A DNA stretch of 64,000 nt from Serratia marcescens. GTDB taxonomy: Bacteria; Pseudomonadota; Gammaproteobacteria; Enterobacterales; Enterobacteriaceae. This document shows positions 33,355 through 42,634 of this stretch, one piece after another. The first letter of the stretch is position 1. Each line of letters opens with the position of its first letter. The notes under the pieces are model-generated. The model saw nothing but the letters and a program-made list of their open reading frames with translations, was not told where the DNA came from and made no database searches. The stretch is taken from NCBI RefSeq assembly GCF_006715005.1, contig NZ_VFMJ01000002.1, forward strand, positions 17,118 to 81,117, in the 5' to 3' direction. The translations under genes were made by a program, and so were the position numbers.

Positions 33355-33680
33355 TGATGAAGACGCCCGCGCAAATAGAGCAAGAGATCATTGATTATTA
33401 CTATGAAAATTTCAGCCCGCGGAAGTATGTCTTCTGGGGCCCGAAAGTGCCGGTCACCCTGGACACACGCTTGCGGGAAGATCTCAAGATTGGTTGGGAT
33501 GACGGTGACGATGCGATCAACACCTACCTGTCCATATGGCAGGTCGATCCGGCCGGCATGGAATTCACCCATTATTTTGCCCCAGAGTTTTTCGGTTCAA
33601 AGGTGCCCGAACAGCCCCTAAAACCGCTCACCATCAGAATGCTGGTCGAGTCGGCCAAAGCAGGACGCTGGTTGTATTAG
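33354..33680 (+). CDS. DUF1493 family protein
   Basis: The ATG at 33354 overlaps the STM2901-like stop; 108 residues. The pattern KTPAQIEQEIIDYYYENFSP, LDTRLREDLKIGWDDGDDAI and FTHYFAPEF is that of DUF1493, small acidic proteins with a likeness to acyl carrier proteins, though I see no clear DSL phosphopantetheine site. The 3' end overlaps the convergent XRE gene by 4 bp. Confidence 0.75.
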   Translation: MMKTPAQIEQEIIDYYYENFSPRKYVFWGPKVPVTLDTRLREDLKIGWDDGDDAINTYLSIWQVDPAGMEFTHYFAPEFFGSKVPEQPLKPLTIRMLVESAKAGRWLY

Positions 33681-33922
33681 CCGGATTGGATGTCAACCGC
33701 CAGCGTTCTGACACGCTGCCGTAACGTATCTGCCGGCAGTGCGTCGATATCCGGCAACATCGCGGCCAGAGACAGGGCCTGGATGGCCAACTCAATCGCC
33801 CTCGGCGGATCAGCATGCTCATAGCGGATGTAGGTACGCATCGAAATCCCAAACTCCTTTGACGCCCGTTCCTGTGTCCATCCCAGTCCCGTTCGCCATA
33901 GTTTCAGCTCAAATCCCGTCAT
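33677..33922 (-). CDS. XRE-type HTH protein
   Basis: The ATG at 33922 has GGGAG 5 bp upstream; 81 residues. The HTH is FELKLWRTGLGWTQERASKE then FGISMRTYIRYEHADPPRAI (about 3-42), followed by a helical tail. It may regulate the divergent or converging accessory genes, or be the antitoxin of a pair whose toxin is not evident. It is read opposite to the DUF1493 cluster. Confidence 0.7.
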   Translation of the reverse strand: MTGFELKLWRTGLGWTQERASKEFGISMRTYIRYEHADPPRAIELAIQALSLAAMLPDIDALPADTLRQRVRTLAVDIQSG

Positions 33923-34240
33923 CAACGCTCCCTAAAACATGTCATATTGTCATATTATAGCAATGCAGTTTGGCAAACAATGGCGCCAGTAGCAAGTGAC
34001 GATCACGCCTGGAAACACAACATTTAGTACCTCATTCAGCTGATTTAGACACAACATCTTGTGTCTCCCGGAGCTGGCTGGCAGATAACGATCAGACCCT
34101 CTGAAATCGTGCTAAATCGCAACAGTTGAGAGAGGGGTTTGAGGCCGTTAAAAGCGGCGTCAACGGCAGAAAATATATCAACGTGAGTTTTCGTTCCACT
34201 GGGCGTCAGACCCCGTGCCCCCCCATCGAATTACATGCAT
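33923..34240. other. Non-coding gap containing a ColE1-origin-like remnant
   Basis: No gene seen. Positions 34181-34216 (ACGTGAGTTTTCGTTCCACT, then GGGCGTCAGACCCCGT) match, with one or two differences, the sequence I know from beside the RNA II promoter of ColE1/pMB1 replicons. A diverged copy is at 36603-36640, on the other side of the bacteriocin genes. No RNA I/RNA II region follows, so this is a scar and not a working origin. A palindromic CACAAGATG/CAACATCTTGTG-like element lies near 34050-34063. Confidence 0.55.
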
Positions 34241-34268
34241 AAAAAACGCCATCCTGTAGGATGGCGTT
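34241..34268 (-). terminator. Rho-independent terminator of the bacteriocin-immunity operon
   Basis: On the minus strand AACGCCATCC, a 4-base loop and GGATGGCGTT are followed by a run of six T. It lies 32 bp after the immunity gene stop. Confidence 0.9.
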
Positions 34269-34299
34269 ATCTATAAATATTACTTGAAAATCCTGGACG

Positions 34300-34566
34300 T
34301 TAAAGAAGTTTAAACTTTTCCAATGTAGCTTTTACTTCCTTTCTTAAGCCAGATTCATCCAGTTCATAGTCCGCCCTATCAGCTTCAGGTTCAAAGCGTT
34401 CAGCTACCATGAATAACTCTTCACCACAATTTAGAACATTTTTATCTTGATCCTTAACACCGTATAGCTTCCGCCTTTCAACGCATATTTGCTCAGAAAA
34501 TTGAATAGCTGTAACTTTTGAGGCCAAGAAATTTTTAGCCAGTTCAATTATCGACATTTTGTTCAT
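34300..34566 (-). CDS. Colicin D-type immunity protein
   Basis: An 88-residue protein very close to colicin D immunity protein as I recall it: [20 protein letters not shown] at the start, [20 protein letters not shown], then [20 protein letters not shown] and a C-terminal [10 protein letters not shown]. ImmD binds the tRNase domain and covers its active site, protecting the producing cell. The start codon overlaps the bacteriocin stop (ATGA), so both are co-translated, which ensures immunity when toxin is made. Confidence 0.92.
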   Translation of the reverse strand: MNKMSIIELAKNFLASKVTAIQFSEQICVERRKLYGVKDQDKNVLNCGEELFMVAERFEPEADRADYELDESGLRKEVKATLEKFKLL

Positions 34567-36308
34567 AAGTCACCGGTCTCCAAATAAATTTTACCGTTCT
34601 CTGCATCAGGGTTGATTTTCCATCCTGACAGAAAATCACCATTAGGTTTAAGAACAACAACTCGCATAGTTTTAGGATTGAAATACACTTTAGACCCTTT
34701 CTCTCTTCGGTATGTCCCTTTCTCTACGGTTTCTTTGTCTGCTAAATGCGCTTCAATAGCATCCCTGAACTTAGTCAACGTTTCACGATTTTTCTTTGTG
34801 TCACTAACCCCAAAATCACCAGCATGTTTATACTTTCTGTCCAGTTGCTTACGCGTAAATCGCCCCGAGTCAAGAGGATCACTCAGCACTACATACACCG
34901 GTTCCACGCCCGTTCCCGCCGCATCCGGTCGCCAGTAAATAAAATCCTGTAGTCCATTGTGGTCTGCAACCGGCGTAGTGGTCACCGTGATGGTGTCCAC
35001 CGGTTTCACTTCCGTGCCGGTATGAACGGGAGTCACCGGGACCGGAGGCGGTGGTGTACCGGTATTTGACGGCGCTGAGGGCGGCTGAGCCGGGTTAATC
35101 AGGATGGTCCGCGCAGGCACGCCTGCACCGGCAATTGCCGGTACGGTAATACGGTCCAGACCTGTTTTCGGATCACGCACCCCCGTCAGCACCTGCACCG
35201 CAGCCGGAATACCGCCGTTACCGGTTTTCAGCAGTTGCAACGCCAACTGCCCATTGCTCTTCATCAGACTCCCGCGCGCCGGCATATTCACGGTTTTCAT
35301 CCCGGCCTCTATCGCCTTCGCATCCGCCAGCGCACGCGCCGGAAACGCAAACAGCGCAGGAACGTCGCGCCCTGGAACTTGATCACTGCCCTGACCTGCA
35401 GGTTTTGAATGGAACCAAAGAGTCGCCATCGAGGCCTTAAGAAGCCCCGGACTGACCGCCGGAACGGACAGTTTGGACAGCGCATTACTGAACCAGTTGG
35501 TAATACTGCCTGCCACATCACCGGCTGCCGTCCACACCCCGGCTCCGGCCAACGCCATCTGCGCCGTCCCCGGCGTCTGATTCAGCACCATCGCGCCCGG
35601 CGCTTTGAGCGCCTTATTCGCTTCTGCTACCATCGCCGGGGTATACACGGGAGCGGGTTTCACCCCGGCTTTGTCGAACAAAGCCTTACGGGCTTCCTCG
35701 GCCTTACGGGCTTCCTCGGCCTTACGGGCTTCCTCGGCCTTACGGGCTTCCTCGGCCTTACGGGCTTCCTCGGCCTTACGGGCTTCCTCGGCCTTGCGGG
35801 CTTCCTCGGCCTTACGGGCTTCCTCGGCCTTACGGGCTTCCTCGGCCTTGCGGGCTTCCTCGGCCTTGCGGGCTTCCTCGGCCTTGCGGGCTTCCTCGGC
35901 CTTGCGGGCTTCCGCTTCTGCTTTCGCTCTTGCCTGCGCGTTCAGTTCCCGTTGCAATCCTTCGTTACGTTGCCCGCTGAATACATGGAGAAATGGCGCA
36001 AGCCGCTGCATGTATATTCTTTTTGCGGTCGCCCCATCGCCTCGTCGACACGCATCCAGCAATTCACGATAATGCTTGTCGTTTTTTATATACGGGCAAT
36101 TTTTCTTTCCGCAGATAAAACAAATATTATTGGCCAGGCATTCTTTGACTTTTTCATCCAGTCCGGGGATCGGAATAGAAGTAACCGTCAAGGTTTCCTC
36201 TCCATTTTCCCAATTCCAAGATCCGTTTTGCCAATATAATCCGGGTTCAGGTGGTACCCCGTTATTATAATTATACGGATCGTATTTAACTTCCCATTTA
36301 TGCTCCAT
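34563..36308 (-). CDS. Colicin D-type bacteriocin (tRNA-Arg anticodon nuclease)
   Basis: The ATG at 36308 follows AAGGAG with 5 bp spacing; 581 residues. The C-terminal about 100 residues match the colicin D tRNase domain: [20 protein letters not shown] (with the catalytic His of the KHA motif), [19 protein letters not shown] and [20 protein letters not shown]. Colicin D cleaves tRNA-Arg in the anticodon loop. A pyocin/colicin-type translocation domain (about 250-460) precedes it. The N-terminus ([17 protein letters not shown], with [12 protein letters not shown] near 65-80) and a 12-unit helical repeat are unlike classical colicin D, so receptor and import route probably differ. Confidence 0.88.
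   Translation of the reverse strand: MEHKWEVKYDPYNYNNGVPPEPGLYWQNGSWNWENGEETLTVTSIPIPGLDEKVKECLANNICFICGKKNCPYIKNDKHYRELLDACRRGDGATAKRIYMQRLAPFLHVFSGQRNEGLQRELNAQARAKAEAEARKAEEARKAEEARKAEEARKAEEARKAEEARKAEEARKAEEARKAEEARKAEEARKAEEARKAEEARKAEEARKALFDKAGVKPAPVYTPAMVAEANKALKAPGAMVLNQTPGTAQMALAGAGVWTAAGDVAGSITNWFSNALSKLSVPAVSPGLLKASMATLWFHSKPAGQGSDQVPGRDVPALFAFPARALADAKAIEAGMKTVNMPARGSLMKSNGQLALQLLKTGNGGIPAAVQVLTGVRDPKTGLDRITVPAIAGAGVPARTILINPAQPPSAPSNTGTPPPPVPVTPVHTGTEVKPVDTITVTTTPVADHNGLQDFIYWRPDAAGTGVEPVYVVLSDPLDSGRFTRKQLDRKYKHAGDFGVSDTKKNRETLTKFRDAIEAHLADKETVEKGTYRREKGSKVYFNPKTMRVVVLKPNGDFLSGWKINPDAENGKIYLETGDL
35688..35915 (-). repeat. Twelve tandem 18-bp repeats in the bacteriocin gene
   Basis: Each unit encodes K-A-E-E-A-R and differs only at one position (TTACGG or TTGCGG on the plus strand), so the array has expanded recently. 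The protein segment should form a long charged alpha helix between the N-terminal domain and the translocation domain. Confidence 0.92.
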
Positions 36309-36348
36309 AAAATCTCCTTTTTGATATCTGTCATTTTGCACACAAACA

Positions 36349-36364
36349 CTGTGTATATATATAG
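36349..36364 (-). promoter_or_regulatory. LexA box in front of the bacteriocin gene
   Basis: On the minus strand CTATATATATACACAG has one mismatch from CTGT-N8-ACAG. It is 41-56 bp upstream of the start and overlaps a TATATAT-rich stretch that could serve as the -10 element. SOS control is the rule for colicin operons. Confidence 0.75.
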
Positions 36365-36739
36365 TGTTTGATGCTAAACCCTCCTCTCAAAACCGTCAAT
36401 CAAATGATAATCATTCTCGTTTGTGCCAAACATGACACAAAAAAGCAGCCGGCTGCGACGGCTGTCACAGTGACAAAGGTGGGTTAATCCCGGCTGTGCG
36501 TCCGTTCCCACTCCAGTTTCTGCAACCTGTCATACTCGCGGGGGATATTCTGAAAGGAGATTAGAGAGCATTAAATTTCAACTTAAACAATGAATTATAT
36601 CCTTAACGTACGTTTTCGTTCCATTGGCCCTCAACCCCCTGAGACAGAAAAAAATCCACTTCAAAATGAGCGAGTTGTTCCTCTAATAGCTGAAAGTCGC
36701 GCCCTATCGCTTGTCATTCCCCCTCAGATTTATATTATA
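36365..36739. other. Non-coding gap between bacteriocin and SOS operons with second ColE1-like remnant
   Basis: No gene seen. Positions 36603-36640 (CTTAACGTACGTTTTCGTTC, then CATTGGCCCTCAACCCC) are a diverged, direct-orientation copy of the remnant at 34181-34216; both share GTTTTCGTTCCA. The bacteriocin promoter region occupies the left end. Confidence 0.5.
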
Positions 36740-36755
36740 CTGGTTATGCATACAG
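36740..36755 (+). promoter_or_regulatory. LexA box of the recA-umuDC operon
   Basis: CTGGTTATGCATACAG, within TACTGGTTATGCATACAGTA, fits the extended LexA consensus with only G for T at the fourth base. It lies 48 bp before the recA-like start, over a TATAAT (36756-36761) that is a good -10 element. Confidence 0.85.
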
Positions 36756-36802
36756 TATAATTATAATAACGCATTCGGTTTCCGACCAGAGGAGAACATA
36801 AA

Positions 36803-37912
36803 ATGAGCAACGCATCACGCACTCGCACATCGCAGGACACGGCCGGCACGCAGGAAAGTCGCGCCAAAGCCCTGCAAAGTGCCATCACCGCCATCGAGAA
36901 GGCGTTCGGCAAGGGCGCCATCATGCGCCTGGGCGACAACCATGGCATGGCCGTCGAACGTATCCCGACCGGCTCGCTCGGCCTCGACATCGCACTCGGT
37001 GGCGGCCTGCCGGTCGGCCGCATCACCGAAATCTACGGCCCCGAGTCGTCCGGCAAGACCACCGTCGCCCTGTCGGTCATTGCCTGTGCCCAGCGCGCCG
37101 GGCTGCAGTGCGCCTTTATCGATGCCGAGCACGCGCTCGATCCGCGTTACGCGCAGCAACTGGGCGTCGATATCGGTGAACTCCTTATCTCCCAGCCCGA
37201 CACCGGTGAGCAGGCGCTGGAAATCTGTGACGCCCTGGTGCGTTCCGGCGCCGTCGGCGTGGTGGTGGTCGATTCCGTCGCCGCCCTGGTGCCGAAAAAC
37301 GAACTGGAAGGCGAGATCGGGGACGCCCAGATGGGGCTGCAGGCTCGCATGATGAGCCAGGCGATGCGCAAGCTGAAGGGCAGCATCAACACCACCCGCA
37401 CGGTGGTGATTTTCATCAACCAGCTGCGCATGAAGATCGGCGTGATGTTCGGCAACCCTGAAACCACCGCCGGCGGCAACGCCCTCAAGTTCTACGCCTC
37501 GGTGCGTCTCGACGTGCGCGGCGCCGGCAACGTCAAGGAAGGGGAGACCATCATCGGGCGGGATACCAAGGTGAAGGTGGTCAAGAACAAGGTCTCGCCG
37601 CCGTTCCGCCAGGCGCAGTTCCGGCTGCTGTTCGGCGCCGGCATCTTCCGCGAGGGCGAAGTGCTGGATCTGGCCGTCGACGCCAAATATATCCTCAAGA
37701 CCGGCGCCTGGTACGAGTATCAGGGGGAGAAAATCGGGCAGGGGCGCGAGAAGGCCGCCGGCTGGCTGCGCGACCGTCCCGACGTGGTGGCCACATTGAC
37801 CGCGCAGCTGCGCACGCACTACCTGCAGGCGGCGCAGCCGGCCGCTGCTTCAGCCGACGCGGACACGCCCCCGGATGACGATGCCTGGCAGAGCGCGCCG
37901 GAGGCCGTGTGA
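36803..37912 (+). CDS. recA: Plasmid-encoded RecA homologue
   Basis: A 369-residue, apparently intact RecA. Walker A is [12 protein letters not shown] (about 79-90), then [30 protein letters not shown], the Walker [11 protein letters not shown], loop L1 [20 protein letters not shown] and loop L2 [21 protein letters not shown]. coli RecA is 353 aa; here a Ser/Thr-rich 18-residue N-terminal extension and a different acidic tail ([13 protein letters not shown]) are seen. GC content is much higher than in flanking DNA, pointing to a foreign source. It heads an SOS operon with umuD- and umuC-like genes. It could load or activate the cognate polymerase V. Confidence 0.93.
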   Translation: MSNASRTRTSQDTAGTQESRAKALQSAITAIEKAFGKGAIMRLGDNHGMAVERIPTGSLGLDIALGGGLPVGRITEIYGPESSGKTTVALSVIACAQRAGLQCAFIDAEHALDPRYAQQLGVDIGELLISQPDTGEQALEICDALVRSGAVGVVVVDSVAALVPKNELEGEIGDAQMGLQARMMSQAMRKLKGSINTTRTVVIFINQLRMKIGVMFGNPETTAGGNALKFYASVRLDVRGAGNVKEGETIIGRDTKVKVVKNKVSPPFRQAQFRLLFGAGIFREGEVLDLAVDAKYILKTGAWYEYQGEKIGQGREKAAGWLRDRPDVVATLTAQLRTHYLQAAQPAAASADADTPPDDDAWQSAPEAV

Positions 37913-38292
37913 TGCCGGTACGCCTCTATGACGCCGGCGTGCCCTGCGGGTTTCCGTCGCCGGCGCAGGACTATCTCGAGCAGCGCCTGTCGCTGGACGA
38001 CATCTGCATCCGTCACCCGGAGAGCACCTACCTGGTGCGCGCCGAGGGGCTGTCCATGCAGGACGCCGGTATCCTCGATGGCGACCTGCTGGTCGTGGAG
38101 TGTTTCTACCGGGCGCAGCACGGCGACATCGTCATCGCCACCGTCGACGGCGAGTTCACCTGCAAGCGCCTGCAGCTGCTGCCCCGGCCGATGCTGTTGC
38201 CGGCCAATCCGGCCTTTGCGCCCATTCCGCTCGGTGACGACATCGAGACCGTGATCTTCGGCGTGGTGCGCCACGCCATTCACACGCTGTAA
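37912..38292 (+). CDS. umuD: UmuD/MucA-like SOS mutagenesis protein
   Basis: The ATG at 37912 overlaps the recA-like stop (TGATG); 126 residues. Self-cleavage features are present: Cys12-Gly13 in VPCGFPSPAQDY, the Ser nucleophile in RAEGLSMQDAG (about 43-53) and the Lys in EFTCKRLQLLPR. The segment before the cleavage site is only 12 residues against 24 in E. coli UmuD. RecA-stimulated cleavage would give UmuD', the partner of the Y-family polymerase. Confidence 0.92.
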   Translation: MPVRLYDAGVPCGFPSPAQDYLEQRLSLDDICIRHPESTYLVRAEGLSMQDAGILDGDLLVVECFYRAQHGDIVIATVDGEFTCKRLQLLPRPMLLPANPAFAPIPLGDDIETVIFGVVRHAIHTL

Positions 38293-38346
38293 CCCGACCC
38301 CGGTTATCGCCATCTGCCCATTCCGCAAAGCCCGGAGACCCCCGCC

Positions 38347-39621
38347 ATGTTTGCCCTGGTTGACGTCAACAGCTTCTACGCCTCCTGCGAAACCGTCTTT
38401 CGCCCCGACCTGCGCGGCCGTCCTGTGGTGGTGCTGTCAAACAACGACGGCTGTGTCGTCGCGCGCAGCCGCGAGGCGAAAGCCTGCGGCATCAAGATGG
38501 GGGAGCCCTGGTTCAAAATCGCCAGGGACGCCGAGCGGCAGGGCGTGGTGGCGTTTTCGTCGAATTATGCCTACTACGCCGACATGTCGCATAGGGTGAT
38601 GGCCATCCTTGGCCAGCTGACACCGCGACTGGAAGTGTATTCAATCGATGAGGCTTTCTGCGATCTGACCGGTATCCCGGCCGCGCAGCTGGAATCACTC
38701 GGTCGGCGGCTGCGGGAAGAAGTGCGGCGCCGAACCCACCTGACGGTCGGCGTCGGGATAGCGCCAACCAAGACGCTGGCCAAACTGGCCAACTACGCCG
38801 CCAAGACCTGGCACAAGACCGGCGGCGTGGTCGACCTGAGTGCGCCGGCGCGCCAGCGACGCCTGATGGCGCACGTGCCGGTAGAGGAAGTGTGGGGCGT
38901 TGGCCGGCGTATTGCCCGCCGGCTGACAACGATGGGGATCAGCACTGCGCTGCAGCTGGCCGACATGCCGGCAGCCGCGGCGCGTCGACAGTTCTCGGTG
39001 GTGCTCGAGCGCACGGTGCGCGAGCTGAACGGCATCACCTGCCTGGGCCTGGAGGAATTTGCGGCGCCGAAGGAGCAAATCGTCTGCTCCCGCTCGTTCG
39101 GCGACAAGCCCACCGAGCTGGACAGCGTCAGTCAGGCGGTCTGCGCCCATGCCGAGCGCGCGGCACAAAAGCTGCGCGGCGAACGGCAGTTCTGCCGGCA
39201 CATCTCGGTGTTCGTGGCCACCAGTCCGTTCGCCGCCGGCGAGACCTATTATGGCAACCAGGCCACCACCCGACTGGCAACGCCCACCCAGGACAGCCGT
39301 GACATCATTCAGGCCGCACGGCGGGCGCTCGAACGGATCTTCATCGCCGGCCACCGCTATCACCGCTGCGGCGTGATGCTGGGCGATTTCACCAGCGAAC
39401 GCGTGGCGCAGTTCGGCCTGTTTGATGATGCGCCACCGCGCAAAAACAGCGATCGGCTGATGCAGCTGCTCGACAGCCTCAATCAGGACGGCCGGGCGCC
39501 GGTGTGGTTTGCCGGGCAGGGTATTCCCGATCGTGCCGACGGCTGGAAGATGAAACGACAGCGACTGTCGCCGGCCTGGACCACACGGTTGCAGGATGTC
39601 CCAGTTGTGCGCCTGAAGTGA
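38347..39621 (+). CDS. umuC: UmuC/MucB-like Y-family DNA polymerase V subunit
   Basis: A 424-residue protein with the Y-family pattern: [20 protein letters not shown] (first catalytic Asp at 6), [28 protein letters not shown] (Asp-Glu pair near 102), [20 protein letters not shown] and the helix-hairpin-helix [13 protein letters not shown]. The C-terminal little-finger and UmuC-specific extensions are complete (E. coli UmuC 422 aa). The stop codon TGA at 39619-39621 is part of the target duplication of the transposon that follows, so the gene was not truncated. Confidence 0.94.
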   Translation: MFALVDVNSFYASCETVFRPDLRGRPVVVLSNNDGCVVARSREAKACGIKMGEPWFKIARDAERQGVVAFSSNYAYYADMSHRVMAILGQLTPRLEVYSIDEAFCDLTGIPAAQLESLGRRLREEVRRRTHLTVGVGIAPTKTLAKLANYAAKTWHKTGGVVDLSAPARQRRLMAHVPVEEVWGVGRRIARRLTTMGISTALQLADMPAAAARRQFSVVLERTVRELNGITCLGLEEFAAPKEQIVCSRSFGDKPTELDSVSQAVCAHAERAAQKLRGERQFCRHISVFVATSPFAAGETYYGNQATTRLATPTQDSRDIIQAARRALERIFIAGHRYHRCGVMLGDFTSERVAQFGLFDDAPPRKNSDRLMQLLDSLNQDGRAPVWFAGQGIPDRADGWKMKRQRLSPAWTTRLQDVPVVRLK

Positions 39622-39623
39622 AT

Positions 39624-39661
39624 GGGGTCAGTTTGGATATCGAAAATTATTGTACGTTAAG
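39624..39661 (+). repeat. Left terminal inverted repeat of the Tn3-family element
   Basis: Begins GGGG directly after the TGAAT target duplication, with 36 of 38 bases matching the right end in inverse orientation. Confidence 0.95.
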
Positions 39662-42634
39662 GCTATTTTTTGACCTTTCGACTTTGGCTGGTCTCAGCCG
39701 ACGAAACTTACCAGAAGCCGGTATCCGGTTGCTTTTCCAGATATAATCGCCTGTCAGATTGATGTGTTCCCATCCTAACGGCGACAAATGCGACAGCAGT
39801 TGTTCGTTGATCTTCAGCCCTTTACGCTTCAGGGCATCGACAGCTCTTTCCATATACACCGTATTCCACAGCGAGATCGCAGCCGTCAGCAGCGTCAGTC
39901 CGCTGGCGCGGTAGCTCTGATTTTCCGGCTTTCGGTCTCTGATTTCTCCCAACCGGTGCATAAATACCGCCCGCGCTAGCGCGTTACGGGCTTCACCTTT
40001 ATTCAGCCCCGCCTGTACCCGGCGACGCAGTGCCGGATCGCGGAACCAGTCGAGCATAAACAGGGTTCGCTCAATGCGGCCAATTTCTCTAAGTGCTTTG
40101 GCCAGTCCGTTTTGTTTGGGATAGCTGGCAAGCTTTTTCAGCATCAGTGACGCCGTCACGGTGCCCTGCTTTATCGAGGTCGCCAGACGCAGTACTTCCC
40201 GCCAGTGAATTTCAATTTCTTTCAGGTTCAGGCTGGTTGTTGATATCAGCGACTGAAGCGCCTGGAATTGATCCGCTTTCCCTTTGATAAATAGCTTCTT
40301 GTCGTAGATATCCCGAATTCGTGGACAGAACGCAAATCCCAGCAGATGCATCAGGGCAAAGACATGATCGGTGAAACCCGCGGTATCGGTGTAATGCTCC
40401 CTGATTTCCAGGTCGCTTTCGTGGTACAGCAAACCATCGAGCACATGGGTTGAATCCCTGACCCGACTGATTATGCAGGTGTAAAACGGACTGTATTGAT
40501 CCGAAATATGGGTATAAAACTGACGTCCTGGCTCCTGCCCGTATTTCGGATTAACTTGCCCTGCGTAGCGGCCTGAGTTGCCTGTTCTGAAATTCTGTCC
40601 ATCTGATGATGAGGTTGTCCCGTCTCCCCAGAATGCCGCCAGCGACCTTTTCCCCTGCGCGTTCACCAGTTCTGCAAGGGCGGCTGAATAGGTTTCGTCA
40701 CGGATGTACCATGCCTGAATATCTTCGAGTGATGATTTGGTGCTCCCGGGGCAGGCTTCTGCCATTTTGGTCAGGCCAAGATTGATGCCATCCGCAAGAA
40801 TGGTGGTGAGAAGCAGGCGGGTATCGGGACGGGTAATGTCATTTTTTATATGCGAAAAATGTCGGGTAAACGTCGTCCAGCTGTTTACCTCGTCGAGAAT
40901 TTCCGTGATTTTAGGGCGCGGTAGCATGCTGTAAACCAGCTCTGCCAGCGGTGAAACCTGCACCGGAACGCTGTTATCCAGCGGAGAGACTTTTACGCCC
41001 CTGTCAGATATTTCTACATCAGGCAGCTCACCAAGGGCAGCCATGGCATTGACCTCTTCAAGCCTGGACTGAAGCAGGGTCATACGGCTGGTAATGTACT
41101 CATGATAATCAGCAGATACGGGCAGTGGCAGCGCCGGTGTGAGTTTGTCAAAGTCCTTTTCGGGAATGAGGTAATCATCAAAATTTTTGTAGCGGCGTGA
41201 ACCTTTAACCCAGATGTCCCCGGAGCGCAACGCCCCCTTAAGCTCGCTGAGCGCACAAAATTCATAATACTGCCGGTCAATACCCGCAGGTGTAATCACC
41301 ACCTTGCGCCAGCTTTCTGGGACAAACTCAAGCGGCGCTGTCGCCGGAACTTTACGTGACTGCTTCCGGTACATATCCTTGATCACAACCAGCGCATCAG
41401 CCAGAGGTTGCGCAGCCGGGGTGGCGACTAACTGTAAAGCGGACAACATGCGCGGGGCATATTTCCGTAATGTGCTGTATTTCTCAGTAATAATATGCAG
41501 CGGGTCAAAATTATTTTTTCTGGCGAGATGGCGTGTTTCTTCCAGACTGGCGACAAATTCAGGCCATGGGAGTATGTTTTCTATTGCGAGCCATGGATCG
41601 CCACCGGAATCGCGGGCATCAGACAGTGCCTGACCGACATCGATGTACTGCCTCAGTTTTGACTGGATCAGCTTTCCGGTCTGCTGAAGGCGCTCAGCCT
41701 GTGTTCTTTTGGCTTTACTGAAAAGGCTGTTCAGCATTCGCTCATGCAGCTCAATCACTTCGTCTGTCAGTGTGGCTCTGGCTTCTTCCAGCACGCACAC
41801 CAGGATCGCATGACGCCGGGCTGCTGAAAATCGGGTCAAATCCCGGCTACTCATCTTTCGGCCTTCCCGCGCCAATTTCAGCAACCGGTTCTGGTGAATG
41901 GTACGATCTATACCTTCAGGTAATGCCAGCAATTCAATGCTACTGAGCCGATCAAGATGTTGCAGCACGTTCTTACCATTGATTTTACCCGGTGGTTGCA
42001 GAAGCCATGTCAGCCTGGAAGGCTGATTATCTGATGACTCAAGTAAACGATCCAGGGCATCCCTGTGCGCCGGAGTTAACGGGGCATTCAGGGTCTGAAA
42101 CACGATTTTATCGCCACCTGCCATGGCCTCCGCACAGGTGCGCTCCACGACATCAATCGCGGGGATTATCACGTTGTTCTGCCGAAGCCAGACCAATAAC
42201 TCTTCGGCCAGGAGAATGCCTTTATCGGTGCGTGTCGCCATCGGCAGCAGGTGTGTAATGCAGTCCTGCTGTATTTTGCCTGTGAACGCCTTTACGCCAA
42301 TATAGCGGTACAGTTCGGTTAAATGCTCACGCCGGGTCGTATCCCTGCCGGAAAGATAAGCAGGCCAGAGATCCCCGGTGAGTTTTAGCCTGCTGGCGAT
42401 ATGCTTCAGCAGCGTATCAGAGGGTGGAATTTTTTTATCCGGGACAAAGCCGACATTTTTTAGATAGCAAAGAAGGACGGCAAAACCAAAACGGCTGGCG
42501 GGTTTACGGTGAGCACTGATAAGCGCAAGATCATGTTCACTGAAATAGGCCATTCGGGTCAGCGTTAACTCATCGTCGGGCAATGCCAGTAATGATTCTC
42601 TTTCCGACAGTGAAAGAATCTGCCTCCTTGCCAT
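39647..42634 (-). CDS. tnpA: Tn3-family transposase TnpA
   Basis: The ATG at 42634 (MARRQILSLSERESLL, GAGGG 7 bp upstream) gives 995 residues; the frame is open further upstream without a site. The N-terminal DUF4158 and C-terminal DDE domains are complete; recognisable blocks are YIGVKAFTG, ADGINLGLTKMAEACPG, AFWGDGTTSSSDGQNFR (with a catalytic Asp near 690) and LWNTVYMERAVDALKRKG near the end. TnpA binds the 38-bp ends and makes cointegrates by replicative transposition. The stop lies within 24 bp of the left end of the element, as is usual. Confidence 0.95.
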   Translation of the reverse strand: MARRQILSLSERESLLALPDDELTLTRMAYFSEHDLALISAHRKPASRFGFAVLLCYLKNVGFVPDKKIPPSDTLLKHIASRLKLTGDLWPAYLSGRDTTRREHLTELYRYIGVKAFTGKIQQDCITHLLPMATRTDKGILLAEELLVWLRQNNVIIPAIDVVERTCAEAMAGGDKIVFQTLNAPLTPAHRDALDRLLESSDNQPSRLTWLLQPPGKINGKNVLQHLDRLSSIELLALPEGIDRTIHQNRLLKLAREGRKMSSRDLTRFSAARRHAILVCVLEEARATLTDEVIELHERMLNSLFSKAKRTQAERLQQTGKLIQSKLRQYIDVGQALSDARDSGGDPWLAIENILPWPEFVASLEETRHLARKNNFDPLHIITEKYSTLRKYAPRMLSALQLVATPAAQPLADALVVIKDMYRKQSRKVPATAPLEFVPESWRKVVITPAGIDRQYYEFCALSELKGALRSGDIWVKGSRRYKNFDDYLIPEKDFDKLTPALPLPVSADYHEYITSRMTLLQSRLEEVNAMAALGELPDVEISDRGVKVSPLDNSVPVQVSPLAELVYSMLPRPKITEILDEVNSWTTFTRHFSHIKNDITRPDTRLLLTTILADGINLGLTKMAEACPGSTKSSLEDIQAWYIRDETYSAALAELVNAQGKRSLAAFWGDGTTSSSDGQNFRTGNSGRYAGQVNPKYGQEPGRQFYTHISDQYSPFYTCIISRVRDSTHVLDGLLYHESDLEIREHYTDTAGFTDHVFALMHLLGFAFCPRIRDIYDKKLFIKGKADQFQALQSLISTTSLNLKEIEIHWREVLRLATSIKQGTVTASLMLKKLASYPKQNGLAKALREIGRIERTLFMLDWFRDPALRRRVQAGLNKGEARNALARAVFMHRLGEIRDRKPENQSYRASGLTLLTAAISLWNTVYMERAVDALKRKGLKINEQLLSHLSPLGWEHINLTGDYIWKSNRIPASGKFRRLRPAKVERSKNSLNVQ

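Noticed and set aside
34181..34216. Functional second (ColE1-type) origin
   Set aside because: Only the short flank is present; no RNA I/RNA II hairpins or primer region follow on either side.
35688..35915. CRISPR-like tandem repeats
   Set aside because: The 18-bp units are directly adjacent without spacers and stay in frame within a coding sequence.
35409..36239. Plus-strand frame coding for repeated L-T-G-F-L-G units
   Set aside because: It is the antisense reading of the 18-bp repeats in the bacteriocin gene, with no ribosome binding site and no context.
36815..37819. 334-codon open frame on the minus strand
   Set aside because: It is antisense to the recA-like gene; GC-rich coding DNA leaves the opposite strand open. 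The His/Asp/Ala-rich translation has no family likeness.
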